Below the pieces are notes generated by a model. It saw only the letters and a program-made list of their open reading frames with translations. It did not search any database and was not told where the DNA came from. From Butyrivibrio sp. M55 (lineage in GTDB: Bacteria > Bacillota > Clostridia > Lachnospirales > Lachnospiraceae), in assembly GCF_900116865.1 (NCBI RefSeq), contig NZ_FPCD01000013.1:23694-87693 (forward strand): DNA of 64,000 bases. The letters are read 5' to 3'. The translations under genes and the position numbers were made by a program. This document shows, one piece after another, positions 46,935 to 55,696 of this stretch. The first letter of the stretch is position 1. Each line of letters begins with the position of its first letter.

Positions 46935-47633
46935 ATGGGCAAGTATTTTACATGGGAAGGCTTCTTTAAAGCCGCTCCTCTTATCATTAAATATCTTCCT
47001 GTAACGCTTGGAATCACATTCATTACACTTGGGATTGCGACCGTGATCGCTGTGCTTGTGGCGGCGATACGCGTATATAAAGTTCCGGTCCTTTGCGGAA
47101 TTTGCAAGGGATATCTTCATATTATCAGAGGACTTCCGTATGTGGTGCTGCTTTTGCTTGTGTATTATTTCCTTCCGTTTCTTGTTTTTAAGCTATTCGG
47201 AATAGATATAAACGGATGGGATAAAAAAGTATTCGTGATCATTGCGTTTGTGATTCATGAAGGCGCGTATATAGGCGAGATATTCAGAGCTGCGGTTGAA
47301 GCGGTTCCGAAACTCCAGCAGGAAGCGGCATACTCTGTAGGACTTACGCAGTATCAGGCTTTTTTCAGAATAATCCTTCCGCAATCCGTTAAAGTTGCGA
47401 TTCCGGCATATGGGGCGAATTTTGTAGAGCTTTTTCATAACACGGCGATAACATACATGATCGGTGTTATGGATTTTATCGGAAGAGCTACGTCGCTCGG
47501 AGGAGCATCATTTAACTATATTGAGACATACTTATTTGTTGCTGTCGTATATGCGGCAATAAGTATAGCAATTGAATTTTTATTCAAATATGTGGATGCG
47601 AGATATCAATTTGGGGCGAAAGTAAAGGTGTAA
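46935..47633 (+). CDS. Polar amino acid-type ABC permease 1
   Basis: A 232-residue HisM/GlnP-type permease with about five membrane helices. The ATPase-contact (EAA) loop is EAAYSVGLTQYQAFFRIILPQ, and the substrate-channel end is TAITYMIGVMDFIGRA. It pairs with the second permease encoded 4 bases downstream to form a heterodimeric channel. Start ATG 46935 is preceded by AGGAGATGGG. Confidence 0.93.
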   Translation: MGKYFTWEGFFKAAPLIIKYLPVTLGITFITLGIATVIAVLVAAIRVYKVPVLCGICKGYLHIIRGLPYVVLLLLVYYFLPFLVFKLFGIDINGWDKKVFVIIAFVIHEGAYIGEIFRAAVEAVPKLQQEAAYSVGLTQYQAFFRIILPQSVKVAIPAYGANFVELFHNTAITYMIGVMDFIGRATSLGGASFNYIETYLFVAVVYAAISIAIEFLFKYVDARYQFGAKVKV

Positions 47634-47637
47634 AAAT

Positions 47638-48348
47638 ATGGAAATACAATTTGATCGAGTGGTGTCAAGCTTACAATCAGGGCTTTCGTACCTTGGTAAT
47701 ACTTTAAAAATCTCGGTAATAGCAATATTACTTGGGACGATAATTGCCTTGATAATTGCATTGGTTCGCTTTTACAGGATTCCTGTCCTGTCGCAGGTTT
47801 TTGCATTTTTTGTTACGGTATACAGAGGAATCCCCATCATGCTGATTCTTCTTATAGGGCACCTGCTCTATGTCATGTATTTTGATTCGGTCGCAAGAGC
47901 CTTGCATCTGTCTGTGACGATAAAAGACGTAGACATAATACTTCTAGGCTACATAATACTTACGATAGGAGGAATTCCCTCAATCAGTGAAACTTTCAGG
48001 GGAGCGATGAATTCCATTGATAAAACCCAGTTTGAAGCATGTTATTCGGTTGGACTTAATACATCTCAAAGCCTTAGACGCATTATACTTCCGCAGATGC
48101 TTCCTGTGGCGTTTCCGGGATATATAAATAATATTCTCGGCATAGTAAAAGGAATTCCGCTACTTTCCGCAGTCGGGATAATGGAGATAATGAGCGGAGC
48201 GCTTGTTCCGTGTAGTGTGAGTTACAGCTATCTTGAGGGATATGCGGCCACAGCAATAATATATTTTGTTTTGATAACGATCATACTTGCGGCATCAAAG
48301 AGGATTGAGAAATATCTTATGAGATACCGGGTCATAACAAATGAATAA
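47638..48348 (+). CDS. Polar amino acid-type ABC permease 2
   Basis: A 236-residue permease of the same family as its neighbour, with five predicted helices and an EAA loop FEACYSVGLNTSQSLRRIILPQ. The two permeases differ clearly, so the channel is a heterodimer. Spacing of 4 bases from permease 1 and 21 bases to the nitrogenase-like gene supports one transcript. The ribosome binding site (AAAGGTG) is adequate. Confidence 0.92.
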   Translation: MEIQFDRVVSSLQSGLSYLGNTLKISVIAILLGTIIALIIALVRFYRIPVLSQVFAFFVTVYRGIPIMLILLIGHLLYVMYFDSVARALHLSVTIKDVDIILLGYIILTIGGIPSISETFRGAMNSIDKTQFEACYSVGLNTSQSLRRIILPQMLPVAFPGYINNILGIVKGIPLLSAVGIMEIMSGALVPCSVSYSYLEGYAATAIIYFVLITIILAASKRIEKYLMRYRVITNE

Positions 48349-48369
48349 ATTAAGATCTTGGAGGAAAAA

Positions 48370-49686
48370 ATGTCAACAATAATTGAACAACCACGATATT
48401 CATGTGCTATCTCTGCTCAGCAGACCGTGCTGGCAATTCCAAGAGCACATCCAATACTTCATTCGGGCCCCGGATGTTCCGAGCGAAGTACGTATTTTAA
48501 TACAACGGCAGGTGGTACAAGAGGAATCGGATATACCGGAGGGCCGCATGTATCATGTACTAATTCTACGCAAAAAGAGATTGTGTTCGGAGGAATACAG
48601 AAGCTTCGCGATACGATATCGGGCGCGCTTAAGATTATCGATGCCGATCTCTATGTGGTTCTTACCGGATGTACGTCGGAAATTGTAGGAGACGATTCTG
48701 TTTCTACAGCAGCAGAATTTGCAGATAAGGGATATCCTGTTGTGGGAGCTGAGACTGCAGGGTTTAAAGGAAACGTGTACTTTGGATACAAAGAAGTTTT
48801 ATCTGCGATCATCAACCAGTATGTGGGAGATGCTAAGCCTGAAGTGAGAAAAGGTCTTGTTAATGTCTTTTCCGTAGTTCCGTATCAAAATCCGTTCTGG
48901 CAGGGGGATCTTCAGGAGATAAAAAGAATCCTTGAAAAGCTCGGATTGTCCGTAAACATTTTGTTTGGTGCGGAGTCAAAAGGAGTGAGCGAGTGGAAAG
49001 ATATACCGAATGCTGAATTCAATATCCTGTTGTCACCCTGGGTTGGAAAAGATATCGTGAAGCTTCTTGAAAGTAAGTACGGCACGCCGTTTATCGAGTT
49101 TCCTTATGTTCCCGTTGGGGCGCAGAGTACCGGAGAGTTTCTTAGGAAAGTCGGCGAATATGCGGGACTTTCAAATGAGCACGTTGAAGATGTGATAGAC
49201 GATCTGGAAAAAGTGTATTATGCCTATTTTTCCGATCTTGAGAATTTTCTTTTGACCTTTAACAATGAGTTTGCGTGGGAGTACTTTGCTGTTGCCGACA
49301 GCAATTATGCGCTTGGAGTCGGCACCTTTTTGACAAATGAACTGGGACTTACACCCAAAGGAGTGTACATAACGGATGATGCTAAAAAGTCATACCGGGA
49401 AGAAATATTAAAGCGGTTTAATGAGGAGAATGAGCTGTTCAATGACGTTGTTGTATTTGAAAACGACGGAGGTATTATACAGGCGGATATAAGAAAAAAA
49501 CAGGGCGATGACAGGGAACTTATTCTCGGAAGTACCTGGGAGAAGATCCTCGCCCGTGAGACAGGGAAATATTATACATCTTTAAGTATTCCTTTGACGC
49601 AGGACTTTACGCTTGATACATCCTATGCAGGATATAAAGGAGGAATCAATCTTCTTAAAGAGATTACCAGAGATGTTTTTCGATAA
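48370..49686 (+). CDS. Nitrogenase component 1-like protein, beta (NifK-like) subunit
   Basis: A 438-residue protein of the nitrogenase component 1 superfamily. The N-terminal third follows NifK closely: Cys12 (PRYSCAIS), Cys36 (HSGPGCSERS), Cys63 (HVSCTNSTQKEIVFGG) and Cys101 (LTGCTSEIVGDD). Cys12, Cys36 and Cys101 match the NifK P-cluster ligands Cys70, Cys95 and Cys153. The remainder has the three-domain Rossmann layout but is divergent. With the next gene it should form an alpha2beta2 iron-sulfur reductase. The start is ATG 48370 with GGAGG at 48360-48364. No gene for a NifH-like reductase, NifE/NifN or a radical-SAM NifB lies in the window. Confidence 0.9.
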   Translation: MSTIIEQPRYSCAISAQQTVLAIPRAHPILHSGPGCSERSTYFNTTAGGTRGIGYTGGPHVSCTNSTQKEIVFGGIQKLRDTISGALKIIDADLYVVLTGCTSEIVGDDSVSTAAEFADKGYPVVGAETAGFKGNVYFGYKEVLSAIINQYVGDAKPEVRKGLVNVFSVVPYQNPFWQGDLQEIKRILEKLGLSVNILFGAESKGVSEWKDIPNAEFNILLSPWVGKDIVKLLESKYGTPFIEFPYVPVGAQSTGEFLRKVGEYAGLSNEHVEDVIDDLEKVYYAYFSDLENFLLTFNNEFAWEYFAVADSNYALGVGTFLTNELGLTPKGVYITDDAKKSYREEILKRFNEENELFNDVVVFENDGGIIQADIRKKQGDDRELILGSTWEKILARETGKYYTSLSIPLTQDFTLDTSYAGYKGGINLLKEITRDVFR

Positions 49687-49701
49687 AAAAGGAGCAATGA
49701 G

Positions 49702-51162
49702 ATGAGTGTTTACAAAAATTCGACAGAAGTCGAGATCCGTGAACGAAGGCTTGGATCGGTGCTTAGCTATCACGGCAATCTTACAAATCTTATAAATAAA
49801 TCCAAAGAACGTTCGCTTTGCGCAAACTGTGCCAATTACGAGCAGTGCGGTAACTGCGGTCAGGAGAATGCGGGCACTCTTACGACTTGGATAAAAGAGA
49901 GCGTTGTTATCAATCATTCGCCTGTGGGATGCGGACTGGACGGAATAATGTATGCGGCATCGGTAAGAGAAAATGCGATAGGGCAGGACAGACGCGTAAG
50001 GAGACTTAGCACAAACCTTCAGGAGAAAGATACGATATATGGAACGACCCGAAAACTTGAAAGTACTATCGATGAAGCAGTAAAGCGCTTTAATCCAAAG
50101 GTAGTGTTCGTATTATCCTCATGCGTTGCGGGAATAATAGGTGATGATCTTGAAAGCGTTGCGGGAGAAAAATCCGTGGAGCATGGGATTCCCGTTGTGC
50201 CGATCTACTGCGAAGGTTTTAAATCCAAGATGTGGTCGTCGGGATTTGATGCGGCTTATCACGGGATCCTTCGGCATCTTGTAAAAGAACCTGAGAAAAG
50301 ACAGACGGACCTTGTGAATGTGTTTAATTTCTGCGGAGCAGACAGGTTGGAAGATCTTCTTAAGAAAATCGGGCTTCGGACAAATTATGTCACCACGTTT
50401 GCGACCGTGGGTGATATAGAGAGTATGTCGGCAGCAGCTTGCAGCGTACAGTTCTGCGATACGTTATCGTCTTATATAACGACGGTGCTTGAAGAAAAAT
50501 ATGGTGTTGTGAAAATTAAAAATGCACCTCCGTTTGGAATAAGCTGGACGGATGACTGGCTTCGTGAGATAGGAGAAGTGACGGGACGAAGCGATGAAGT
50601 TGAACGTGTAATAGAGGAGGAACATAAGAGAATCGAGCCTGAACTTGAAAAATATCGGAACATACTTCGCGGTAAGAGAGTGTTTATCATGACGGGCGAT
50701 CAGTTCGCTTTCCAGCTTGCAAATGCAGCAAAAGATCTTGAGATGGAAGTGGTCGGAATAGCGGCGCTTCATCATGATCAGGTTCCGGACGGAAGCAGTG
50801 AATACGGTGCACTTCAAAAATATGAGAAAGATCACGGAAACTTCGGAAATGTAAATGTGTGTCCGAAACAGCCGTATCAGGCCGTTAGATTTATTAAAGA
50901 AGCAGATCCCGATCTTCTTATATGCAGACATCCCGGTGTCGAAAATGCTGCGATAAGACTTGGTATACCTGTTGTCCCCGAAGGAGACAAGAACTTTTCT
51001 ATAAGCTATGACGGAATCTTAAAGCTTGGAAGGAGGGCTGCAAGAGCTCTCAGGACGCAGAAGGTGATAAAAAATCTGTCCAAACATACGAAACTTCCGT
51101 ATACGGACTGGTGGCTAAGTGACGAGGCAGATACATATGCTTTTGAAGATGCACAAAATTAG
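49702..51162 (+). CDS. Nitrogenase component 1-like protein, alpha (NifD-like) subunit
   Basis: A 486-residue NifD-like protein. P-cluster-type ligands: one of the N-terminal cluster C40/C43/C49/C52, Cys77 (NHSPVGCG) and Cys141 (SSCVAGIIGDD), matching NifD Cys62, Cys88 and Cys154. Cys252 precedes EEKYG with the same 12-residue spacing as the cofactor ligand Cys275 of NifD. Against this, the catalytic segment CEGFKSKMWSSGFDAA has Trp and Phe/Asp where NifD has Gln191 and His195/196, and no His matches cofactor ligand His442 in GIPVVPEGDKNFSISYDG. So a metallocluster is likely but not N2 fixation. The extra CxxC-x5-CxxC at the N-terminus may hold another cluster. AAGGAG precedes the ATG. Confidence 0.9.
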   Translation: MSVYKNSTEVEIRERRLGSVLSYHGNLTNLINKSKERSLCANCANYEQCGNCGQENAGTLTTWIKESVVINHSPVGCGLDGIMYAASVRENAIGQDRRVRRLSTNLQEKDTIYGTTRKLESTIDEAVKRFNPKVVFVLSSCVAGIIGDDLESVAGEKSVEHGIPVVPIYCEGFKSKMWSSGFDAAYHGILRHLVKEPEKRQTDLVNVFNFCGADRLEDLLKKIGLRTNYVTTFATVGDIESMSAAACSVQFCDTLSSYITTVLEEKYGVVKIKNAPPFGISWTDDWLREIGEVTGRSDEVERVIEEEHKRIEPELEKYRNILRGKRVFIMTGDQFAFQLANAAKDLEMEVVGIAALHHDQVPDGSSEYGALQKYEKDHGNFGNVNVCPKQPYQAVRFIKEADPDLLICRHPGVENAAIRLGIPVVPEGDKNFSISYDGILKLGRRAARALRTQKVIKNLSKHTKLPYTDWWLSDEADTYAFEDAQN

Positions 51163-51189
51163 GAACAAAAAGAGATGAATATGCGAACC

Positions 51190-51219
51190 GTGACAGAATA
51201 GCCTAAAATGTTATATAAT
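51190..51219 (+). promoter_or_regulatory. Promoter giving a probably leaderless mRNA
   Basis: GTGACA (51190-51195), 18 bases, TATAAT (51214-51219). The -10 ends 8 bases before the ATG at 51227 and no ribosome binding site intervenes. Confidence 0.6.
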
Positions 51220-51226
51220 AATTTAC

Positions 51227-51967
51227 ATGAAGAAAATCAGATCATTATTTATTTTTATTATTTGCATATTGGCGCTTACAGGCTGTGTCAGATTCGATGC
51301 AACGATGGATGTTAAGCTTAACGGCAAGATGGATGTTTCCATATGCTATGCGATGGTCGACATGGGCGACCGTGACCTTGAAGAAATCCTCTCTGATGAG
51401 CAGATGGAAGATTACAAAGAGAATGGCTGGGATGTCGAGGGATACAAGAATGGAGGATATTCCGGATATATTATCAGGAAAGAAAACGTCTCTGCGGATG
51501 AACTCAGCGATATTTCCGATGAATTCAAGTCGCTTAAGCTTACGAGGAAAGGCCTTAAATACTCGCTTGAGTGGGATATATTCCGCGATGCGAGAGACAG
51601 GGATTTCTCAGGTGATTACAGAAGCTATGTTAAAATGAGCGGTGCGCAGATGAAGCTTACCGTCAATCTTCCGGCAAAAGCTCAGGCACACAATGCCACG
51701 CATGTTTCGAGGGATGGAAAGACCTATGAGTGGGATCTTCTTAACTTTGACGATCCCGACGGAATATACCTCGATTTCATGCTTATCGATTTCAAGTTGA
51801 TGGCAGCAGCTGTGGGCTTATTGCTTGCTCTGATCATAGTTGAGGTCGTAATATTCAAATGGCTTAAGAACAGAAAAAAGTCAGGAAAGAGCGGGGGAAA
51901 CGCAGGTGGCAAACTCCTAAGTTCGCTTAAATCACTGGCTCCAAAAGGCAAAGGTAAGAAAAAATGA
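51227..51967 (+). CDS. LppM/DUF3153-like lipoprotein with C-terminal membrane helix
   Basis: A 246-residue lipoprotein (LALTGC, lipid Cys20). The extracellular domain (about 24-180) reads as an LppM-type beta domain: VRFDATMDVKLNGKMDVSICYAM at the start and YEWDLLNFDDPDGIYLDFML at the end. A membrane helix (about residues 188-212) and a Lys/Gly-rich cytoplasmic tail follow, so it is doubly anchored. The function is unknown; members are common in Gram-positive bacteria. The ATG has no ribosome binding site and sits right after a promoter. Strong terminator behind. Confidence 0.8.
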   Translation: MKKIRSLFIFIICILALTGCVRFDATMDVKLNGKMDVSICYAMVDMGDRDLEEILSDEQMEDYKENGWDVEGYKNGGYSGYIIRKENVSADELSDISDEFKSLKLTRKGLKYSLEWDIFRDARDRDFSGDYRSYVKMSGAQMKLTVNLPAKAQAHNATHVSRDGKTYEWDLLNFDDPDGIYLDFMLIDFKLMAAAVGLLLALIIVEVVIFKWLKNRKKSGKSGGNAGGKLLSSLKSLAPKGKGKKK

Positions 51968-51973
51968 GAAAGT

Positions 51974-52018
51974 GCGGTTGCTTGAGATATGTATACTCTT
52001 GCAACCGCGCTTTTTTTC
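51974..52018 (+). terminator. Rho-independent terminator
   Basis: GCGGTTGC / GCAACCGC stem with T7, directly after the LppM-like gene. Confidence 0.87.
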
Positions 52019-52145
52019 TATCTTTATAACGCACATATCGCATCTAATGCGATAGCTGAGCGGATATATTGCTTTCACATATGTAAACAACATGTTACAA
52101 TACGATTAATGTTTTAAGAGGTTTAGATGGAGGAGGATATCGTAG

Positions 52146-54173
52146 ATGAAAAACGGTTTAAAAGTAGCGCTGCTTTCCATTGCGTTATGTGCCCAGTTAT
52201 TCGTCCCTGCACTTAAAGTTCAGGCGGCTACGACAATAACTGAGAATAAAACTGGTAATCAAGACGGATATGATTACGAGCTTTGGAAAGATGGCGGAAA
52301 CACAAGCATGACGCTGAATTCCGGTGGAACATTCAGTTGTCAGTGGAGTAACATAGGAAATGCACTTTTCAGAAAGGGTAAGAAGTTCGACAGCACAAAG
52401 ACATATCAGCAGTTAGGCAATATTTCTTTTGATTATGGCTGTGACTACAAGCCGAACGGAAACTCTTATCTTTGTGTATATGGTTGGACCAAAGACCCTA
52501 TGATCGAGTATTACATCGTAGACAGTTGGGGCTCATGGCGTCCACCCGGAGGATCACCAAAGGGTCAGATCCAGGTTGACGGTGGAACATATGATGTTTA
52601 CGAGACAACTCGTGTAAATCAGCCTTCAATTGAAGGTAACAAGACATTCAAGCAGTACTTCAGTGTTCGTACTGAAAAGAGAACTAGCGGAACTATCAGC
52701 GTTTCTGAGCACTTCAAGGCTTGGGAAAAGATGGGAATGGGTCTTGGAAAGATTTACGAAGCAGCTTTGAATATCGAGGGATATCAGAGTAGCGGATCTG
52801 CCAATGTTTATAAGAATGACATGAAGGTTGGCGGTTCATCTTCAAGCAATAACAACAATAATAATAACAACAGTAACAAGAACAATAATAATAACAATAA
52901 CAACAGCAACAACAATAATAACAGTAACAAGAATAATAACAACAATAACAACGGTGGCAACAATAACGGCGGAAACAACGGCTGGAATTGGGGCAACTGG
53001 TGGAACTGGGGAAACAACAGCGGAAACAATAACAACAGCAATAGCGGCAATAACGGCGGTAGTGCTCAGAGTTCCGCAACAGTTCAGTGTGAGTCCATGA
53101 CTAAGAGCGGACAGTACGCTGATACCATCGGATCACCTTTTAACGGAATGGCTCTTTATGCAAATAATGATAAGCTCAGCTTTACTCAGAACTTTGCAAG
53201 CGACACAAGTGATTTCACACTTCGTGGATGCTCAAATAACAACAACATGGCAAGAGTTGATCTTAAGATCGGCGGCCAGAACAAGGGTACATTCTATTAC
53301 GGCGGACCTTATCCCGCAGAATATACAATCAAGAACGTAAAGCACGGCACAGGAAACCAGACTGTAGAGCTTGTTGTAACAGCTGATAACGGTCAGTGGG
53401 ATGCTTACGTAGATTACCTTAAGTTCAGTGGTGCGGGCTCAAATTCAAGCTCAAGCAACAACGGACAGAATAAGAACAATAACAATAACAACAATGCTGC
53501 AAAGAATAACAACAATAACAACGCAGCAAACAATAATAACAACAACGCAAACCAGAACAAGAACCAGAAGCTTATCGCTCTTACATTTGATGATGGCCCT
53601 ACAAGCACAACAAACGAAGTGCTTGATATTCTTCAGAAGTACAATGTTAAGGCTACATTCTTCCTTATTGGACAGAATATTAACCAGAACACAATCAACA
53701 CAATGAAGAGACAGGTTAACATGGGATGTGAGCTTGCAAGCCATTCTTTCACTCATCAGGATATGTCAAGAATGAGCGCTCAGCAGATTAAGGATGAGCA
53801 GCAGCGCACAGCATCAGCAATCAAGAATGCGGTAGGCACAGATGTAAAGTTCTTCAGACCACCTTACATCGCAATCAGCAATACAATGTATCAGAACATT
53901 GATGTTCCTTTCATTCAGGGAACAATGCACAATGACTGGTTAGACAATACTTCAGCTTCACAGAGAGCTCAGTCAGTACTTAACGGGGCAAAAGACGGAC
54001 AGATCGTTCTTCTTCACGATTTCCAGGGAAATTCGAAGACAGTCCAGGCTCTTCCTCAGATCATCGAGGGACTCCAGAAGCAGGGCTACACTTTCGTAAC
54101 AGTAAGCGAACTTTTCGAGAAGAAGGGTGTTAATCCTAACGTTGAGTACAAGATCTGGTCAGCAACATATTGA
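52146..54173 (+). CDS. Secreted modular xylanase/deacetylase: GH11-CBM36-CE4
   Basis: A 675-residue secreted enzyme. Signal peptide 1-28 (cut after VQA), GH11 endo-1,4-beta-xylanase (about 30-225) with nucleophile Glu121 ([17 protein letters not shown]) and acid/base Glu211 ([11 protein letters not shown]), an Asn-rich linker (about 233-306), a CBM36-like xylan-binding module (about 308-430), a second Asn-rich linker (about 437-473), and a CE4/NodB deacetylase (about 475-675) with TFDDGP, HSFTH, RPPY and LLHD motifs. It combines cleavage and deacetylation of acetylated xylan. There is no dockerin or sortase motif, so it is free or loosely held. GGAGGA precedes the start. Confidence 0.94.
   Translation: MKNGLKVALLSIALCAQLFVPALKVQAATTITENKTGNQDGYDYELWKDGGNTSMTLNSGGTFSCQWSNIGNALFRKGKKFDSTKTYQQLGNISFDYGCDYKPNGNSYLCVYGWTKDPMIEYYIVDSWGSWRPPGGSPKGQIQVDGGTYDVYETTRVNQPSIEGNKTFKQYFSVRTEKRTSGTISVSEHFKAWEKMGMGLGKIYEAALNIEGYQSSGSANVYKNDMKVGGSSSSNNNNNNNNSNKNNNNNNNNSNNNNNSNKNNNNNNNGGNNNGGNNGWNWGNWWNWGNNSGNNNNSNSGNNGGSAQSSATVQCESMTKSGQYADTIGSPFNGMALYANNDKLSFTQNFASDTSDFTLRGCSNNNNMARVDLKIGGQNKGTFYYGGPYPAEYTIKNVKHGTGNQTVELVVTADNGQWDAYVDYLKFSGAGSNSSSSNNGQNKNNNNNNNAAKNNNNNNAANNNNNNANQNKNQKLIALTFDDGPTSTTNEVLDILQKYNVKATFFLIGQNINQNTINTMKRQVNMGCELASHSFTHQDMSRMSAQQIKDEQQRTASAIKNAVGTDVKFFRPPYIAISNTMYQNIDVPFIQGTMHNDWLDNTSASQRAQSVLNGAKDGQIVLLHDFQGNSKTVQALPQIIEGLQKQGYTFVTVSELFEKKGVNPNVEYKIWSATY
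52843..53060 (+). repeat. (AAY)n low-complexity linker 1 of the xylanase
   Basis: A long run of AAC/AAT codons interrupted by AGT/AGC, AAG and GGC, coding for an Asn/Ser/Lys then Asn/Gly/Trp-rich linker. A second, shorter run lies at about 53455-53560. Repeats in frame may change length by slippage without breaking the protein. Confidence 0.8.
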
Positions 54174-54221
54174 TCATATAAATGGGGATAAAATAAACAG
54201 GTAGGTTACAATATATATATT

Positions 54222-54261
54222 AAAAGAGAAGGCAGCTAAATATGGCTGTCTTCTCTTTTTG
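54222..54261. terminator. Terminator between xylanase and YitT-family genes
   Basis: AAAAGAGAAGGCAGC / GGCTGTCTTCTCTTTT, a 15-bp stem with T-run on the plus strand and A-run on the other; serves the convergent genes. Confidence 0.88.
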
Positions 54262-54283
54262 CTCTTTCAAGATGAGATTTGAT

Positions 54284-55159
54284 TTAATCTTCCGGAATAC
54301 GATAGAAGCGTCCCGAGACTCTTTCGGATTTGAATACATTTACGAATGAGGCGGGATCCAGTTCTTTTATTGCATTGATTATCTGGGTTACCTGAGTGGC
54401 GGTGATTACTGAATATACGACAGATTTATCTTTGTCGCCTTCGTGTGAGCCTCTGCCGTAGATAATCGTAGAGCCGTGGTTTGACATCTTGTAAATCAGG
54501 GCACTGATCTCGTCAGGGAACCGCGTGACTATAAACAGCGTAGTTTGTTGGTATTTACGGTACAGAACGTGGATCACTGTCGTGGATGCATATTGGAATA
54601 TAATGGAATAAAGAGCTCGTTCCCAGCCGAACAAAGCGCCGGCGGTAATGAGGATGCAGGCATTAACATATAATGCAACGTTGAAACCATCAAATCCTTT
54701 TTTGTACAGATAAATAGCTATGAAATCAATTCCTCCACTCGTCGCGTCCATTAGAAGACAGAGGCTTATAGCAACTCCGTTTATGATGCCTCCAAAGATG
54801 CTGATGAGTATAAGGTCGTTGGTTATTACATAGCCCGGAATAAGATCGGCAAGAATACCTGTGAGCAAGATAACAATGCATGAAAGTGAAGTGAACTTTT
54901 TTCCGATATACTTAAAGCCTATAAAAACGGGAGCAACGTTTATGGCGACGTTAATAGGAGTATAGGGAATCTTGATCCCTATAAATCTATCCGCGATCTC
55001 CTGTATCAGAAGCGTCAATCCGGTCGCTCCTCCGGGTAAGATACCTCCTGTTCTGACAAAAGATTTGATATTAAGCGCAAATACCACAGAAGCAATAGTC
55101 ACCACAACAAATCGAAGCGACATCCATCTGTAATTATTTCCTTTAATCTTTTCGTTCAT
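54284..55159 (-). CDS. YitT-family membrane protein (DUF161/DUF2179)
   Basis: A 291-residue protein with about six membrane helices (residues 15-195) and a C-terminal cytoplasmic DUF2179 domain (about 205-291; IVTRFPDEISALIYK and GRGSHEGDKDKSVVYSVI). Typical signatures GGILPGGATGLTLLIQ and DATSGGIDFIAIYLYKKG are present. The family's transported substrate is not established. Monocistronic, facing the xylanase gene and divergent from the gene at 55247. Confidence 0.9.
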   Translation of the reverse strand: MNEKIKGNNYRWMSLRFVVVTIASVVFALNIKSFVRTGGILPGGATGLTLLIQEIADRFIGIKIPYTPINVAINVAPVFIGFKYIGKKFTSLSCIVILLTGILADLIPGYVITNDLILISIFGGIINGVAISLCLLMDATSGGIDFIAIYLYKKGFDGFNVALYVNACILITAGALFGWERALYSIIFQYASTTVIHVLYRKYQQTTLFIVTRFPDEISALIYKMSNHGSTIIYGRGSHEGDKDKSVVYSVITATQVTQIINAIKELDPASFVNVFKSERVSGRFYRIPED

Positions 55160-55246
55160 TTTAGACCATCCTTAAATATTCATTTCTACCAAATAATTAT
55201 ATCATTAGAGTATAATTAAATAAAAATAATCAGGAGGCAATACGCT

Positions 55247-55675
55247 ATGGCGTTTAACATTAGCAAGATCTTCGAAAGTTATGAACCTTTTAGCAGGATA
55301 ACGACTAAAAAAGAATACGAAGAGAGGATGAATACGTTTCTGACTGAGAGATACGCTTATCTTATAGAACTTACTGAGGCCACAGATACAGCTGCTGCCT
55401 CAAATGCCTTTTGCGACGGAGTGCATGAGGAGTTTAAGAAGTTTGGAAAGGTCCGCACGGGAGAGCTGATGGATCTTAACTGCTTCCTCATTTACTATAT
55501 TTTCCCCGCTATTCTTAAGAATGAGGGGGAAAGAGCTGCAGCGATATGCGACACTCTCAAGGATACATGGAACAGCCGTTTTAAGTGCGACATAAACTAT
55601 ACGAATTATGAGAGCTTAATGGGAGGATTTAAGAAAAAACTCCTGGGAATCATGGTTGAAGAAGAGGACAAATGA
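55247..55675 (+). CDS. Hypothetical protein, 142 residues
   Basis: A soluble, mostly helical protein (YEPFSRITTKKEYEERMNTFLTERYAYL...), with two or three Cys and no signal peptide. I recognise no family, though similar short proteins occur in Lachnospiraceae. AGGAGG precedes the ATG. A lipoprotein gene follows 21 bases downstream, probably in the same transcript. Confidence 0.68.
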   Translation: MAFNISKIFESYEPFSRITTKKEYEERMNTFLTERYAYLIELTEATDTAAASNAFCDGVHEEFKKFGKVRTGELMDLNCFLIYYIFPAILKNEGERAAAICDTLKDTWNSRFKCDINYTNYESLMGGFKKKLLGIMVEEEDK

Positions 55676-55696
55676 TAGACGGGGAGGAGTATGCGC

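Noticed and set aside
48370..51162. True nitrogenase for N2 fixation
   Set aside because: Key NifD residues (Gln191, His195, His442) are not matched and no NifH, NifE/N or NifB gene is present in the window.
52843..53060. CRISPR-like or microsatellite repeat array outside a gene
   Set aside because: No spacer structure; the triplets are in frame and code for the Asn-rich linker of the xylanase.
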